Positions 1-11,546 of a stretch of DNA of 64,000 bases are shown one piece after another. Both the position numbers and the translations under genes were made by a program. Under the pieces are notes generated by a model. That model was not told the origin of the DNA. It did no database searches and saw nothing but the letters and a program-made list of their open reading frames with translations. Position 1 is the stretch's first letter. Every line of letters begins with the position of its first letter. The stretch lies in contig NC_091018.1 of assembly GCF_041296385.1 (NCBI RefSeq), positions 2,053,501 through 2,117,500 on the forward strand, in the 5' to 3' direction. The stretch comes from Aphelocoma coerulescens. Lineage: Eukaryota; Chordata; Aves; Passeriformes; Corvidae.

Positions 1-3000
1 TTGTTGCCACCAGGCAGCCACCAACCATCCTGGGAGAGACTTGGCTCCAGCAGGTAGGTGTTACTATGCCGAGATGGTGATAAGTTTTGTTATCATAATT
101 CACTTAAACAAGCAGTGTCTGTGCAGTGAGGGGTGGGCACAGGCTGCAGCATTTCACAGGTTAGAGATGAATTTTGTACTCTTCCTTTGCTTTAACCCAC
201 TGCAGAAGCAAACTGCAAACTGCTGACAGACCTCGAGACGTTGCATTTCTTCTGTGCTTACTCCAGTGAATGGTGTGTGACAGCATCTGCAAGTGCAGGA
301 AGGAGCAGTTTAGGAAGAATTGCTTGTAGCTTTCTGTTTTAAGCACGGCTTTCCAGGAGATTTGCATACTATGGCCAGGCCAGGACATCTTTTGAACCCT
401 GTGGGAATTAACACGACGTGCTCCACAAAGACTTTGAGGAAGCTGCTTTGTACCATTGCAAACACTTGAGGAAAAAGCTTCTGCAAACGCTACAGGATAC
501 TGCAAATGGCAGCACCAGAATCTATTTTATTTTAGCTGACTGCCTTCTAGGGCTCTCTTGTTATTTTTCTTCAGATCCTGCTTTTGTGCCCCACACAAAG
601 GGAAGTGTGTGTTTTGTTGATTGCCTTGACTGTGCCAGCAAACATGCAGAGTAATAGTGACTGATGTTCTGTGAGCTTTCTTATCTTCCATGATATGATT
701 TCTCTAACAGCCATTCTAACTCTTTTCCCTGCATATTTTTGGTGCTGAATGCAATTCATCTTTTCACATCTTTTTTCTTATTGCCTTCTCTGATTTTCTT
801 CTTTTTCTGGCTTAGAGGACAGCAAAGTTGTAATAACATTGTTAGGAAAAGGAAGGGAAATGAGAGCTTTTATGATTGTTAATACAGAGCTATTTTATCA
901 CAGCAGATATTAACAGACCTTTTACTAGAAACATACATTTTCTTTTATCAGGTCATTATTAAGGAAATCTTTGGGTCTGAGAGTCTTTCTCCCATTGTCC
1001 CTCCTACCCTCCCTCCAAAATCCAAAATCCAAAAACTGAGAGGCATCATGCATGAATAAGTCACAGAGAAGGTTTCGAGTTTGGTCCAAAAAGGACCATA
1101 CTTGGAAGCAAGTGGCTGATCTGTATTCCATTCCGCTTTCTAATTCCTTGTTTCCTGTGCTGAGAATTCCCTTTAGGATTCCTGTAGATGGGAAGTGTTT
1201 GATGCTGGCTCTTGACTGAACAACTGGAAGGCCTCCATCAAACTTTTCACTTCATAGGAATTATCAGGTTTTTTCCCTGAATTTTGCTGTTGAAGTTTTT
1301 TGCTACCTATGGATGAAGGTTTTAACAGGGCTGAACTGATGCAGAGGTTGTCAGAGAGGAAGAGTGATGATGCTTACCCTGAGGAGGTTAAAAAGCCCAA
1401 CTTCCCATTATGAAGGCATTTTACTGCCTTAGGAGGTCAGTACCTGGATAAGGAAGTTCCAGCAAAGAGTGTCAACAGAAAGGAGTGGGTTGAAGTGATT
1501 TTTATGGAAGGCACACAGCAGGTCAGCAGTAGAGTGAGGAATAAATTTCAAGTCTTGTGAGTCCCAGCCCAATGTCTTTGCATCAAATTCTGCTGTTCTA
1601 GAAATCTCATAACTGCTGAGCACACCAGAAGGTAAAAGTTGGGCTGCACACACTGTGCCAGGTGACAATCACTGTGCTCTAGTTAAAAAACCCCAAAACA
1701 CCATTAATTAAACCTAATTAAAACTCCACCTATCTCTGATTACAAAAAATAATCTGTGAAAGGTGAAATGTCAGCTGCACCAGCATTTATGATCCCTTCT
1801 GAAATAAACACATTTGGAACCCAGAGTGATGGGAGAGCTGTGAGCAGTCCATGACAGCAGTGGAAATCTGTCCTGTGCTCGAGGCTGGGCTGGGAGGGCT
1901 GATTCTGCAGGCTTCTCTCAGGTTTCCTAGCTCTTAACATTTGGGGAGTCTTTTTCTAATTGGGAAATATTGCCTATTATGGTTTTTGTTTGGTTTTTTT
2001 TTTCCTTAAAGTGTCTCTAGTCTTTGTTTCAAAACATCCTATTATTGTTTCAAACATTTTTTTTTCCTCTTTTCCCATTTTTTTTTTCCTTCCCCAGGAT
2101 TGTAAATCACCTGGAGTGGGGTGTTTTGTGTTGTAAGCCAATGCTCAGAAACCAAAACCATAACTTGTGATTGTATTTCTCAAACAATTCTTAAAAAAAC
2201 ACCTTAAAATTACAGAAATCGTTTCAAGTATCTCTCTTTATTTATGCAAGATTCCTATACATGCTTGCTAAAATAACTAAAAAATCAGCTAGATTACTGC
2301 TCCTTGTTACAGATTTACAGCACAATGGATAGAAAAGTGTCCAGAAGTGCTTGGGGAAAAGATCTGGCACAGACTGTGTAGATGGAGAGTTTGATACAAA
2401 ATGTGGGAAAGCCTGTCTAGCTTTTATTAATGCTGTTTTCTCACTTAGTCCCTGTTCCCTCCCAGAAGGCCAATCTGTAAGCGTGGAGACACAACTGCAA
2501 AGCAATTTGCAGTTGGCTGGCAGGCTGTGGAGAAACATCCTGAATATCTAAAGTTGATACGGAAAAAAAATATTCTAAAATCACTCTACTACACCACCAA
2601 GATCATAGGACACAGACCAGGATAAAAAATATCCAATGGTAGCTTAGACTGTTCAAAAACTTTTTAATTGGGCTGGAGACCCATTTTTGTTACTTTGTCT
2701 TGCTGTCACATTTCAGAAGTGCAGCAATGCTTTCGAGTTTCAAGAGGAAGAGGTCCTGCATAGGTGGGGCATGTAAATTTAAATACAGACACTTCCTACA
2801 TAATAAAACCACACACAGGTGTAGGGACATGAGAAGTGTTAAAGTATATCACCAGTGATACTACAGATGATTATATTTGGCACCTGGTGTAGAACATATC
2901 TGAGAAGCAGGAATTACCATCTAAATGACTAAAACTCCCACTGAGATGATGGAATGTATTTATTAGGTGGCTGACAAGCTGGTAACAAAGACTGATATAA

Positions 3001-3573
3001 TTGCAACTCCGGGTTTGTCAGGTTAAAATAGCAATGCTCTGTGAGCTGTACACATGAACAGGAGGCTGAGCTGTTGCACTGGGTACGCTTGGTGCAATCT
3101 CCTTGTCTTTATCTTGACCCCTGAACTTTCTTGTTTGTGTTCTTCCTATTTATCCACCCCTGGTCCACCTGAGGGGAAAGTTAAGTGAGCCAGGAGCTGG
3201 GTGGGAGTCTGGCCATCAGCCGAGGCTGACCCACCACAGCTGTAGACAATTAACAGTCAAAACTGCATCCCAAATTAGACTCTGAAGGGAATGAAGCGAT
3301 AAATGCCTGAAAATGAGAGCTTCCCTTCTAAAAAAGGTGGATTGTTGGGGTTTTTTTGTTTTATTGGTTAGTTGTTGCTTGATTTTTAGCAAAGAACAGG
3401 TAAAAATGACATGTTCTGGAATGAATTTACACTGGGAACTGCTTCTTTAGCTGTTAGACAGTGAGGAGGCAGCATTACCTCTGAGGAAAATGAGTCAGAC
3501 AAAATTCATTAATTGAAAATAAGATGCACCACTTAATGGAGGTTTATACGACACAGTGGCCTCCAGCAGTGCA
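1..3573. other. Unique AT-rich sequence, no gene recognised
   Basis: No domain-bearing reading frame, RNA gene or transposon is recognised here. Open frames are short; the longest is about 114 codons on the minus strand at 161-505, and they look like chance frames. T-rich tracts occur at about 1990-2092. A CAG followed by GTAGGT at 51-59 is a good splice-donor match, but the window begins just upstream, so an exon ending there cannot be tested. Confidence 0.6.
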
Positions 3574-3969
3574 GTGCTGCTCTGGGTGATGCAGGGAGTC
3601 CTGTCAGTGCTGCTCTGGGTGATGCAGGGAATCCTCTCAGTGCTGCTCTGGGTGATGCAGGGGATCCTGTCAGTGCTGCTCTGGGTGATGCAGGGAATCC
3701 TCTCAGTGCTGCTCTGGGTGATGCAGGGGATCCTGTCAGTGCTGCTTTGGGTGATGCAGGGAGTCCTCTCAGTGCTGCTCTGGGTGATGCAGGGAATCCT
3801 CTCAGTGCTGCTTTGGGTGATGCAGAAACTCCTCTCAGTGCTGCTCTGGGTGATGCAGGGAGTCCTCTCAGTGCTGCTCTGGGTGATGCAGGGGATCCTC
3901 TCAGTGCTGCTCTGGGTGATGCAGGGGATCCTGTCAGTGCTGGTTTGGGAGATGAAGGGAGTCCTGTCA
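3574..3969 (+). repeat. Minisatellite, 12 copies of a 33-bp unit
   Basis: Twelve head-to-tail units of exactly 33 bp begin at 3574, 3607, 3640, 3673, 3706, 3739, 3772, 3805, 3838, 3871, 3904 and 3937. Each begins GTGCTGCTCTGGGTGATGCA, with few differences: a CTC/CTG switch near the end, an AGT/AAT/GAT triplet in the middle, and one unit (3805) carrying GCAGAAACT. The last unit (3937-3969) is the most diverged (TGGTTTGGGAGATGAAGG). No unit has an indel, so the register is perfect. The block is richer in G and C than its surroundings. Because 33 is divisible by three, a stop-free unit gives long open frames on both strands (for example 3556-4029 +, 3747-4283 +, 3533-3985 -), encoding 11-residue repeats such as GDAGSPLSAAL. 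I read this as a non-coding variable-number tandem repeat; an exon origin is possible but unsupported. Confidence 0.97.
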
Positions 3970-5904
3970 GTGCCTGTGTCTGCAAGGACTCTGCAGAAAT
4001 TCCTCCTCAGCTCTGGGTTTACAATATGATGTACTGCCAGGCTCCTGAGGAGACCCTGTTTGTTTTGGTGATGCTGATAGGCTTATGCAGTGCCATCTCT
4101 CCTGAGATTGTTCTTGGCCAAATGTTAAATCTCTCAGGTATTTATTTGTATTTTCTTGATACATTTTGCTTTCCTGTGGTGAGTCACACGAGCTGTGTAA
4201 CACAGGGCTTACCCCAAGTGGAGGTTACTGCCATGAACTGGTGGTACAGATTCCCCTTTTCCCCTGCTCCCAAGGAAATTTGATTCAGCAGCTGAGGCTG
4301 GAGCCTGGGAGGTCACTGCTGTCACCAAGAGATCTGGATGTCACATTACAGTGGGAGAAGGTGCTGTTCAAAGGCAGGGAAAATGTCTGGGGTATGTCCT
4401 TTTGTTTACTCAGTCGGGAAAAAACTCCTTAACTCTGAAGAAACAGGAAATTAAAAAGAGCTTGGTTGTACCATTTTTATTACACAGGGCTTGAAGCATG
4501 TGAGGCCTGGTGCAATTCTGGGAATATGAGGAGATATGCACTAATACAGCAGCAGTTTTATTCTTTAGTATTTTGTCCTAACTGCTAGTAGAGAAGGGGT
4601 CCAGATACAATTTACAATTTTCTTGTTTCTGTTGTTCTGGAAATTGCCCAGCACAACACTGTGTGTGTATATATATAAACACACCTTGCACACGAAAAAG
4701 ACAACTTTTGTTTCTGACACAGGACTTGTACTGTCTTTTGTCACAATTCTGGCATTAATCTGATTGGAACACTTATTAAGATACTTAATATGAATATTTT
4801 TCAAAGAAAAACAAGGAAATCCAATTTTCCTAATATTGTGTGTGAGGTACATTTTTAAGAATAGGAATTTAAGCTTTTCTTACATATCAAACAGACTGAC
4901 AAAATATGAATAATATAAATACAGCACAATTTTGCATGGCTGTAGCCCCTGTATATGGATGCTTAAAGGCAGTCCTTGGCCACCAGGCTAAGCAAGATGA
5001 TTTCAGGATGTATCTTAATTCAGTAAGATTTGAGGAAGAGCTGGTGTATCACATGCACACCTCTTGTGTTCCCCAAAAGGGCACTTCTGATGAATTCTCT
5101 TCTGTTTTCTCCTCTGTCTTCCCATGGGAAATAATCATGGCTTGATTCTCTTTCCTGCCACATGAGAAAACCACAAACCAGTCCCCAGGTTTGCCAGGTA
5201 ACTGTTCAAGTAAGTATAAAGCAAAAAGGGCTGGCTGCTATTGTGAACAGAGTGTGAAAGAGTGACAGAGCCGTGAAACTGCTCCTCTGTTATCAGACTG
5301 GCATGAAAAGAGATGGAGATTTTTACACATTTGCTCTCAAAATCTAAGTGGTCCACTGAGAAGTTTAGAATACTGGCATAAATACACTGAGCTTTAATTG
5401 ATTATGCCTGCATCTATAGTTCCCAAAACTTTTTGGTTACTCAGAAGGATCAGAAAAGAAGCCTATGGCTGAAAATAAAACTAAAGTTTCACAAAAATGC
5501 TGGTTGATAGTAGTGCTGTAAGGATAGTGCGTGTGCCACATATGCACAATCATATGCTGATGTCTAAAGTAAAAGTCCAGAGGCAAACCTTTGGCCAGAT
5601 CTTTTTCCAAGGTAAGTTTCATAAGAAAGTGACAATTTATTAACAGGTTTTAAGAAAAGGTCAGGTTCTGATAAAACTTCAGAAGCGAAGTTATTTTAGG
5701 TCCAGCATGATTACCTGGTAATGAGAGACCCAGCAGGCTGGGTTTTATGGCATTCATTAAGGGGTGAGAGAAGGAAGATCTTAGGTCTGATTTAATGGCT
5801 ATTCCTGTCTTCTCCCTCAGAAAACCTCAGGTTAGCAGAAATTGAGAAAATGAGTAGAAAAACTAAATAGTTTTTGCATAGATATCTTTCATCAGGAAAC
5901 TTTG
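3970..5904. other. Unique sequence downstream of the minisatellite
   Basis: No gene is recognised. One + frame of the minisatellite stays open to 4283, ending in a hydrophobic stretch without a recognisable domain. A short GT then AT dinucleotide run lies at 4661-4678. The rest is AT-rich single-copy sequence with chance frames under 100 codons. Confidence 0.55.
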
Positions 5905-6168
5905 TACAAGGGCATGCAGTGCCAGGACAAGCGGGAATGGCTTCAAGCTGAGAGGCAGTAAGTTGGAAATAGATATTAGGAAAAATTCTCCCCTGTGAGG
6001 GTGGTGAGGCCCTGGCACAGGGTGCCCAGAGAAGCTGTGAAGTGTCCAGGGCTGGGTTGTACAGGGTTTGGAGCAATCTGGGACAGTGGAAGGTGTCCCT
6101 GCCCATGGCAGGGGTGGATTGGGATGAGCTTTAAGGTCCCTCCCAACCCAGACTGTTCTGTGATTGTG
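5905..6168 (+). mobile_element. CR1 LINE, 5'-truncated 3' end
   Basis: Starting near ACAAGGGCATGCAGTG, the block runs through GACAAGCGGGAATGGCTTCA, ATATTAGGAAAAATTCT, GTGAGGCCCTGGCACAGG, GTGCCCAGAGAAGCTGTG, AGGTGTCCCTGCCCATGG and TTAAGGTCCCTCCCAACCC, and ends near TTCTGTGATTGTG. This is the order of the terminal reverse-transcriptase region and 3' untranslated tail of avian CR1 retrotransposons. Only the last 260 bp or so is present, as is usual for CR1, so the copy cannot move. The insertion end lacks the full repeated octamer tail. Assignment is by memory of the family consensus; subfamily not assigned. Confidence 0.93.
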
Positions 6169-8559
6169 ACTCCAGCCGTGCTTTTACCTGAGCCTCACCC
6201 CTCCCTCATTCTCTCACTACCTCAGTCATTTTCCACCAGTTTTATTTGCTGTGTTATCTCTTTCCCACTGAATGCACAGGGAAGCACCCAGGAAGGACCA
6301 AGATCCCTGACCCTGAAATAGCCACCCATCAGTTTTAGGTGGCAGCTCCCTTCTGTGGCAACTGTAAAATCCTCCCCCTCCTGTCCTTGTTTCATTCTGT
6401 CCAAGCAGATTTGCTCTGTACATGCTGAAGTTGGGAGTTCTGAATGCTCTTGAACTTTTGTTGTGGAATCAAAAGCAAAATCTTCTGCCTTCGTGTGTTA
6501 CTACAGAAATGCTGTTTGAGAGTGGAGAGAGCAGAACTGTTTCATTAAGAATGCAGTCAGAGCTGAGTGCCAGCTCAGAGTGGCTCGTTGGACCACTGCA
6601 GCAGAGAACTGTTCTCTGAGGCAGCAGGCAAATACTACATTCAGATATAGATTCTTCTCTTATTTCATCTTCCTTAGATATCTTTATTTTCAGAGGGAAT
6701 CATGTAATGCCTTTACACTGATAAAAGTCAAAGCAAAAATATTGGTAAAAGCACTGCGTGGTGTTTGAAAGCTCCCACTACAGCTTGCCAGGACTGAATT
6801 TCTGTCAGGTGTCTCTGTGTATTTGATTTCTGCCTTTAGCAGCTGTTTCAAGTCAAAGAGGCCTTGACTTGTATAATTTAGTGCTGATTTGTAACTGGGA
6901 TACATATGTGCTCAAATAAACATAACATCCAATTCAGAGGTCATAATTACCCTGTGCTCAGCCTCCCAGTTACAGAGCTGAGTCTCATTTACATGCAGCA
7001 CAGCTACCAGTGCTCCATCTTTTGCTAGAGACAAGAAGGTGTCCTTAGATTTAAAAAGACATCCTCTGATTTGCTGCTGAAGAAACAAATTAAACCAGCT
7101 TTGCACTATAAATGCCATATAGTGTTTGCATCACAAGGAATGTTAGGGAATACCTTAGGAGGTGTCTTAGGATATTTTGAGTTGAACAATGAAAAAAAGT
7201 CCACGTGGAGATTCTGAAAAATACCCAGGAGAGAGAGATGTAATAGCTTGTTTCCACAAAGGTGGCAGGGAGGCCATAATGATGGGTTCCTTCTTAGGAG
7301 AAAGGAGAAATAAAGGCCATGCAAAACCAGACCCAGGAGCACACACTGTCACTTTTTGCAGCTTTTTCCAGACTTCTTTAGAATACAAAGGAAGGCAAAT
7401 TACTGAAGCTGTGCTGACAGAGTTGTAGAAGTTTGTGAACTTGTCATTATCAAAACTCAAGTAGGTCTCCAGCCACGGTGGGGACAATTATGAATTCATA
7501 ATATTTTGCATCAGTGCGAAAGAGTGAATGAAGCACTGAATTGCAATGCACATTTAGAGGCAAACACTATCGGGAGAAGGTGTTGGACTTTCAGAATTTA
7601 AAAAATGCTTGCAGGTAATGTAAGGGACAGATAGATGCAATGTATTTCTTTTTAGGATGAGCTTAAAAGCTTTTTTAGTCCCTTACTGGTGCTGCTTCAT
7701 TCTTTCCCTCCACCTCTCTTGTATGTCTCAAACCAAAACAAATAAATTTAAGTGTACATTTCTAATTCATGTAACTGAATAGCTGCAAAGGACTTTAGGG
7801 ACTTCAACTTCTATTTTTTGAATACTCAGATGATGGAGACATACACTACATCAAGTCAGACTTTATAACCTTTGTCCCTCTCAGGAAAACAAGAAATCCT
7901 TTTAGAATATGAAGTGGGCTTTGGCTGCAGTGAGGTTTGGCAAGTGTTCCTGACTGCCACAGCACATTTGTAGCTAAACTGACAGTGCAGATTCTCTAAA
8001 CATCCAAGCACAGCCAGGTTTATCACATTCTGCTTCTTGATGTTTGTAAATTAGTCTTGCTTCTCTCTAATAAAAATCCTTGTAGCAGAACCAAGTGTTC
8101 AGCAGTTCTATGACAGGAGACACTATTATTTTGGAAGCACAGCTATTTTTCTTCAAATTAACTTGTTGACAAGAGGAAAACCGTGCTGGAGTCACTCAGA
8201 ATGTTTCCTGCTACATGACAAAAAAAGCCTGCTCTATCACTTGCAATTTTAACATGCTGTGCTTTTGTGGAGGAAAGAACTTTCTACATTGACATATCGA
8301 TGCCACTCACATCTTTATATCTCAAAAATAAAAAAGTAGAGGTCAGTTCATGAAAGCAATTCCAGATCTACTGAAGGCTCAAAAATTAGCTTTTGTCCCA
8401 ATATTGACCAATCTTTGGTTTGACATCATTCTCAGTTTAATGCTTTAAACTGCTTCAAACTCTTGGTTTAAGTTTCCCAGAAGATAAAAATAAAGATCAC
8501 CATATGTGTTATATAAGATTTAAGCTCTATCCCTCCGAATTAGATTAAACTAAATTCAA
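6169..8559. other. Unique sequence, no gene recognised
   Basis: AT-rich single-copy DNA. Open frames reach only about 108 codons and have no recognised domains or consistent splice signals. No tandem repeat or transposon is seen. Confidence 0.55.
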
Positions 8560-8770
8560 ATTGACATTGTTGTTTCAGTTTTAAGTGCTCTGCTAGTGGG
8601 TTGATGTTATGAAGCATTACAATTTAAGACCGGAAAAGAAAACAGTGTTCAATCAGTTTATCTGCTTTCACAAAGAGAGGGAAAGCAGCAGAATTGCTAT
8701 AATTTAATTAAAAGCCTCCAATTATTATTAAAGTGTGTGGAAGCTTTATGCAAGTGTATGTCCAGTGCCA
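8560..8770. promoter_or_regulatory. Possible conserved non-coding element (homeodomain-site rich)
   Basis: The patch combines AATTTAATTAAAAG (about 8701), CCAATTATTATTAAAG (about 8718), TTTATGCAAG (about 8745) and TGATGTTATGAAGCATTACA (about 8602). TAAT/ATTA cores and an ATGCAA half-octamer are packed together in non-repetitive sequence, a style common in vertebrate developmental enhancers. No transcription or coding signal is seen. The call is an inference from motif texture only, and AT-rich DNA produces such cores by chance. Confidence 0.25.
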
Positions 8771-9739
8771 TTGGCTGGAAAACAACTGAAATCCAGGCAG
8801 GGGCCTTGCCCTCCCCCTTCCAGAGCCTCCTCAAACCTTCAGCCCTTCCCCAAACCTGTGGTTGGCAGCCGTGCCTGCATGCAGCAAAAAGAAATGCCTG
8901 TGCTTCCATAAATAAAAAAAAAAAAGAGAAAAAAGCAATCCCTACCAGCCCTCCACCCCCAAATCCACACATTTCTGCGGTGTAGCTCGAAACCCACACC
9001 CCAGCTGCAGCACCAGAAAGCTGTACCCAGAGCCGAGGGGGGTGGAGAGAGATCTTTTGTTTTGAAGTGCAGCACTTAAATGGAAAGTTAGACATCCTAT
9101 AGTTTTGTCCCTTTCCCATTATTTTAAGTGCAGTGCTGTTTTTCAGAATTCAAAACGAGCTAATCTCAACAATAGCCTTTCCATGGCAAGTGCTGCAGCA
9201 AACTCTGGAGTGCAGATTCTGATGAGCAGTGGTGAGCCTTGCTGTCAGTAGCCGATTTGCTGGCCTCTCTTCAGAGCCAAACAGGGATTTTACATCTGTG
9301 CTTTTCTCTAAAAGCAGTTAGTGGCATGAAAAGATTTGATTTGTAAATGTCGAAGGCAATAGACTTCATCTTTATAGCACACAGAGAAAGGAAGTGTGGA
9401 GACTGAATTGCACAGCTGCCTGCAGAAGAACCACTTTCTTTTCCAAGATCACCATTTATCAGACAGATGAAACAGGAATATTTCTGTGAGCATTGTCTCA
9501 AGAGCAGTACAGAATATATCTTCTACCTCCTCAAGCACGTGCAGTTTTAATGAGTTTCCACCTGCCAACAACGTCTGAAGTTCTGCAGACTGCTTTGCCC
9601 TCCTGCTACACCTTTATTTCCACTTGTTAAAAACTTATTATTCAAGCACTCACTGTACATAGTGGGCTGAATCCACTAGATAAAGAATCACTCAATCATC
9701 ACCTTCTTTTTTTTATTTCTTTTTTTTAAGGTAAAAATC
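8771..9739. other. Unique sequence with a short A-rich tract
   Basis: Includes an impure poly(A)/AAATAAA run at about 8911-8937 that is not attached to a recognisable retroposon. The pyrimidine/purine patch at 8800-9050 gives a chance minus-strand frame of 140 codons (8697-9119) whose lysine- and phenylalanine-rich part comes from the A tract. No gene is recognised. A T-rich run at 9705-9729 abuts the next CR1. Confidence 0.5.
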
Positions 9740-9967
9740 AATAACCAGATTGGATATAAGGAAAAATTTCTTAATTGCAAGAGTAGTCCGACATTGGAAT
9801 GAGTTGTCCAAGGGAAGTGGAGGAGTCCCAGCCCCCAGTTGTGCTCAGAAAACGAGTGCTGTGGCTGTGTATTTGCCCCAATACCACCATGCCCACTCAA
9901 CCAGCTCCCAGAGGATTTGGTGATCTTGCAGATATTTTCCAACCTTAATGATTCTGTCATTCTGTGA
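9740..9967 (+). mobile_element. CR1 LINE, 3' end, diverged
   Basis: The block contains TTGGATATAAGGAAAAATTT, CATTGGAATGAGTTGTCCAA, GGAAGTGGAGGAGTCCCA, GAAAACGAGTGCTGTGGC, GTGATCTTGCAGATATTTTC and CAACCTTAATGATTCTG, in the order seen in the second main type of avian CR1 3' end (short TTAATGATTCTGTGATTCTG tail). The tail here is TGATTCTGTCATTCTGTGAT. The element is 5'-truncated and has small deletions in the middle. It belongs to a different subfamily from the copy at 5.9 kb, judging by the final gene-end motif. Confidence 0.88.
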
Positions 9968-11505
9968 TCACCCTTTGTATTAAGCAAGAATCAATATCAG
10001 TAATCACTCTTTGTTTTCAGGGTGTGGACATCTAAAACAATTTGTGTTTCTAAAGCTCTCACATCAGGGAATGTGTGGGGTACAACATAAAGACAACTCC
10101 AGCCCCAGTATGCACAAACTCATGGCAAAGTTTAGCTATTTGCAGGTGAAAACAATAAAAACCTAGACAAAGAATCACTTGGAAAATTATTTATACTTAA
10201 TAAAATGGCATATTTGGACAGCGTAGAGTGTTTTAAGAAGGACCCATCTCTTAGCAGCTGTGAAGTTTTAAATGGAAGAGAGTTGAAGGCATTAAAATCC
10301 TCTCTCTTTAATTCTCTGCAGGTGTCTCCAGTGCTCAGTGGGAGCAGGGCTGGTGCTGCTCTTGCAGCTCTCAGAGGTTCAGGCGTTGGGAAGGTGGGAA
10401 TTCTGTCTGGGAAATGGCAAAGAATGTCAATCTAAGCTCCAGTAACTCTCATCCTATACTGAAGTCAGTCATAGAAAACAACAAAGGGCATAAAATTACA
10501 GACAGAGCCGTATTAATAATTTAAAAAATTATTTCAGTGACGGAAATTGAAAAAAAAGGTATAAAAATTTAAACTGAGCTAGACAAAGAAGATAACATTT
10601 TCCTTTAATAAGCCCATCTTAGATATTGATTGCTATTTTTCTTAGGAGAGTTTTGCTAGCTATCTCAAAGAAACTGTCCTTTGAGCATAAAACCAGTAGA
10701 GACCAATTAAATCACAGAACATCCTCCAGTAACTTACATTGGACAGCCAGAACTAAAATATTTTTAGTGTAGCTTAGGAAGTCAGACCATTCTGAAATTT
10801 CATACTCTGTTTGATCTTTCTACAGATAAATGGGTAGAAGACTCAGAAGAACTAGCATTTATTTGAAAAATTGCTTTTTATATCCAGTAATAAAATATGC
10901 AAATATATAGTCTTTCCCTTCCCCATGTTTAAGTTATCTGAGCCAGTTCTCCATGTCTTTCTTTAGATTTTAAGTCAATTTTAATTAAATGTTTCACATC
11001 TCACGAAACCAAGAGAGACGTCTCAAAACTTCAGTCAAATATTTGAAGATAAATTTCACAGAAATACAAAACTTAAACTTGAATAAGTTACTTTTTCTGT
11101 CAAAGAAGCTTTAGGCACCAAGTTACTTAGAATCTTTAAAATATTCTTTTATATATGATTATGATATTGCACAGAGTGTCCAAATTCTTTGACAGAGAGT
11201 TAGCAAGTAAGATCAGAAACACTTACTGTTTAAGGCAGCCTCAATAAGTTTGGCAAAAATGGATTTTTTTTTTTTAAACATATTACAAGGGTGTTTCAGT
11301 CAAGCTTTTAGCTCTGCAGTTGTCTCTCAAGGCTCCAGTGTCCATTTCTGTGCTTTTGAGGGGTCAGTCAGTTTAAACTCTGAACAATGAATATCATCTG
11401 TACTCTACTGTGCATTAACCCATCCCTGGTTACTCTATAATTTGAAAATATTTCAGGAATTTATAATTTGACTCTCACTGAAGAAACACAGCTAAACATT
11501 GGATG
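9968..11505. other. Unique AT-rich sequence, no gene recognised
   Basis: Very AT-rich sequence with frequent stops on both strands and no open frame over about 80 codons. No repeat or RNA gene is recognised. A T run lies at about 11263-11275. Confidence 0.55.

Positions 11506-11546
<41 letters not shown>
11506..11546. repeat. ATA trinucleotide microsatellite
   Basis: About 41 bp of uninterrupted ATA/TAA triplets, nearly 14 copies. A minus-strand frame through it would encode a run of tyrosines (11461-11682), which is an artefact of the repeat. A perfect run of this length is likely to be length-polymorphic. Confidence 0.97.

Noticed and set aside
3556..4029. Repeat protein with WVMQGILSVLL units on the + strand, and mirror frames on the minus strand
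   Set aside because: Frames on both strands are open because the 33-bp unit lacks stops; no start context, signal peptide or splice site singles out one.
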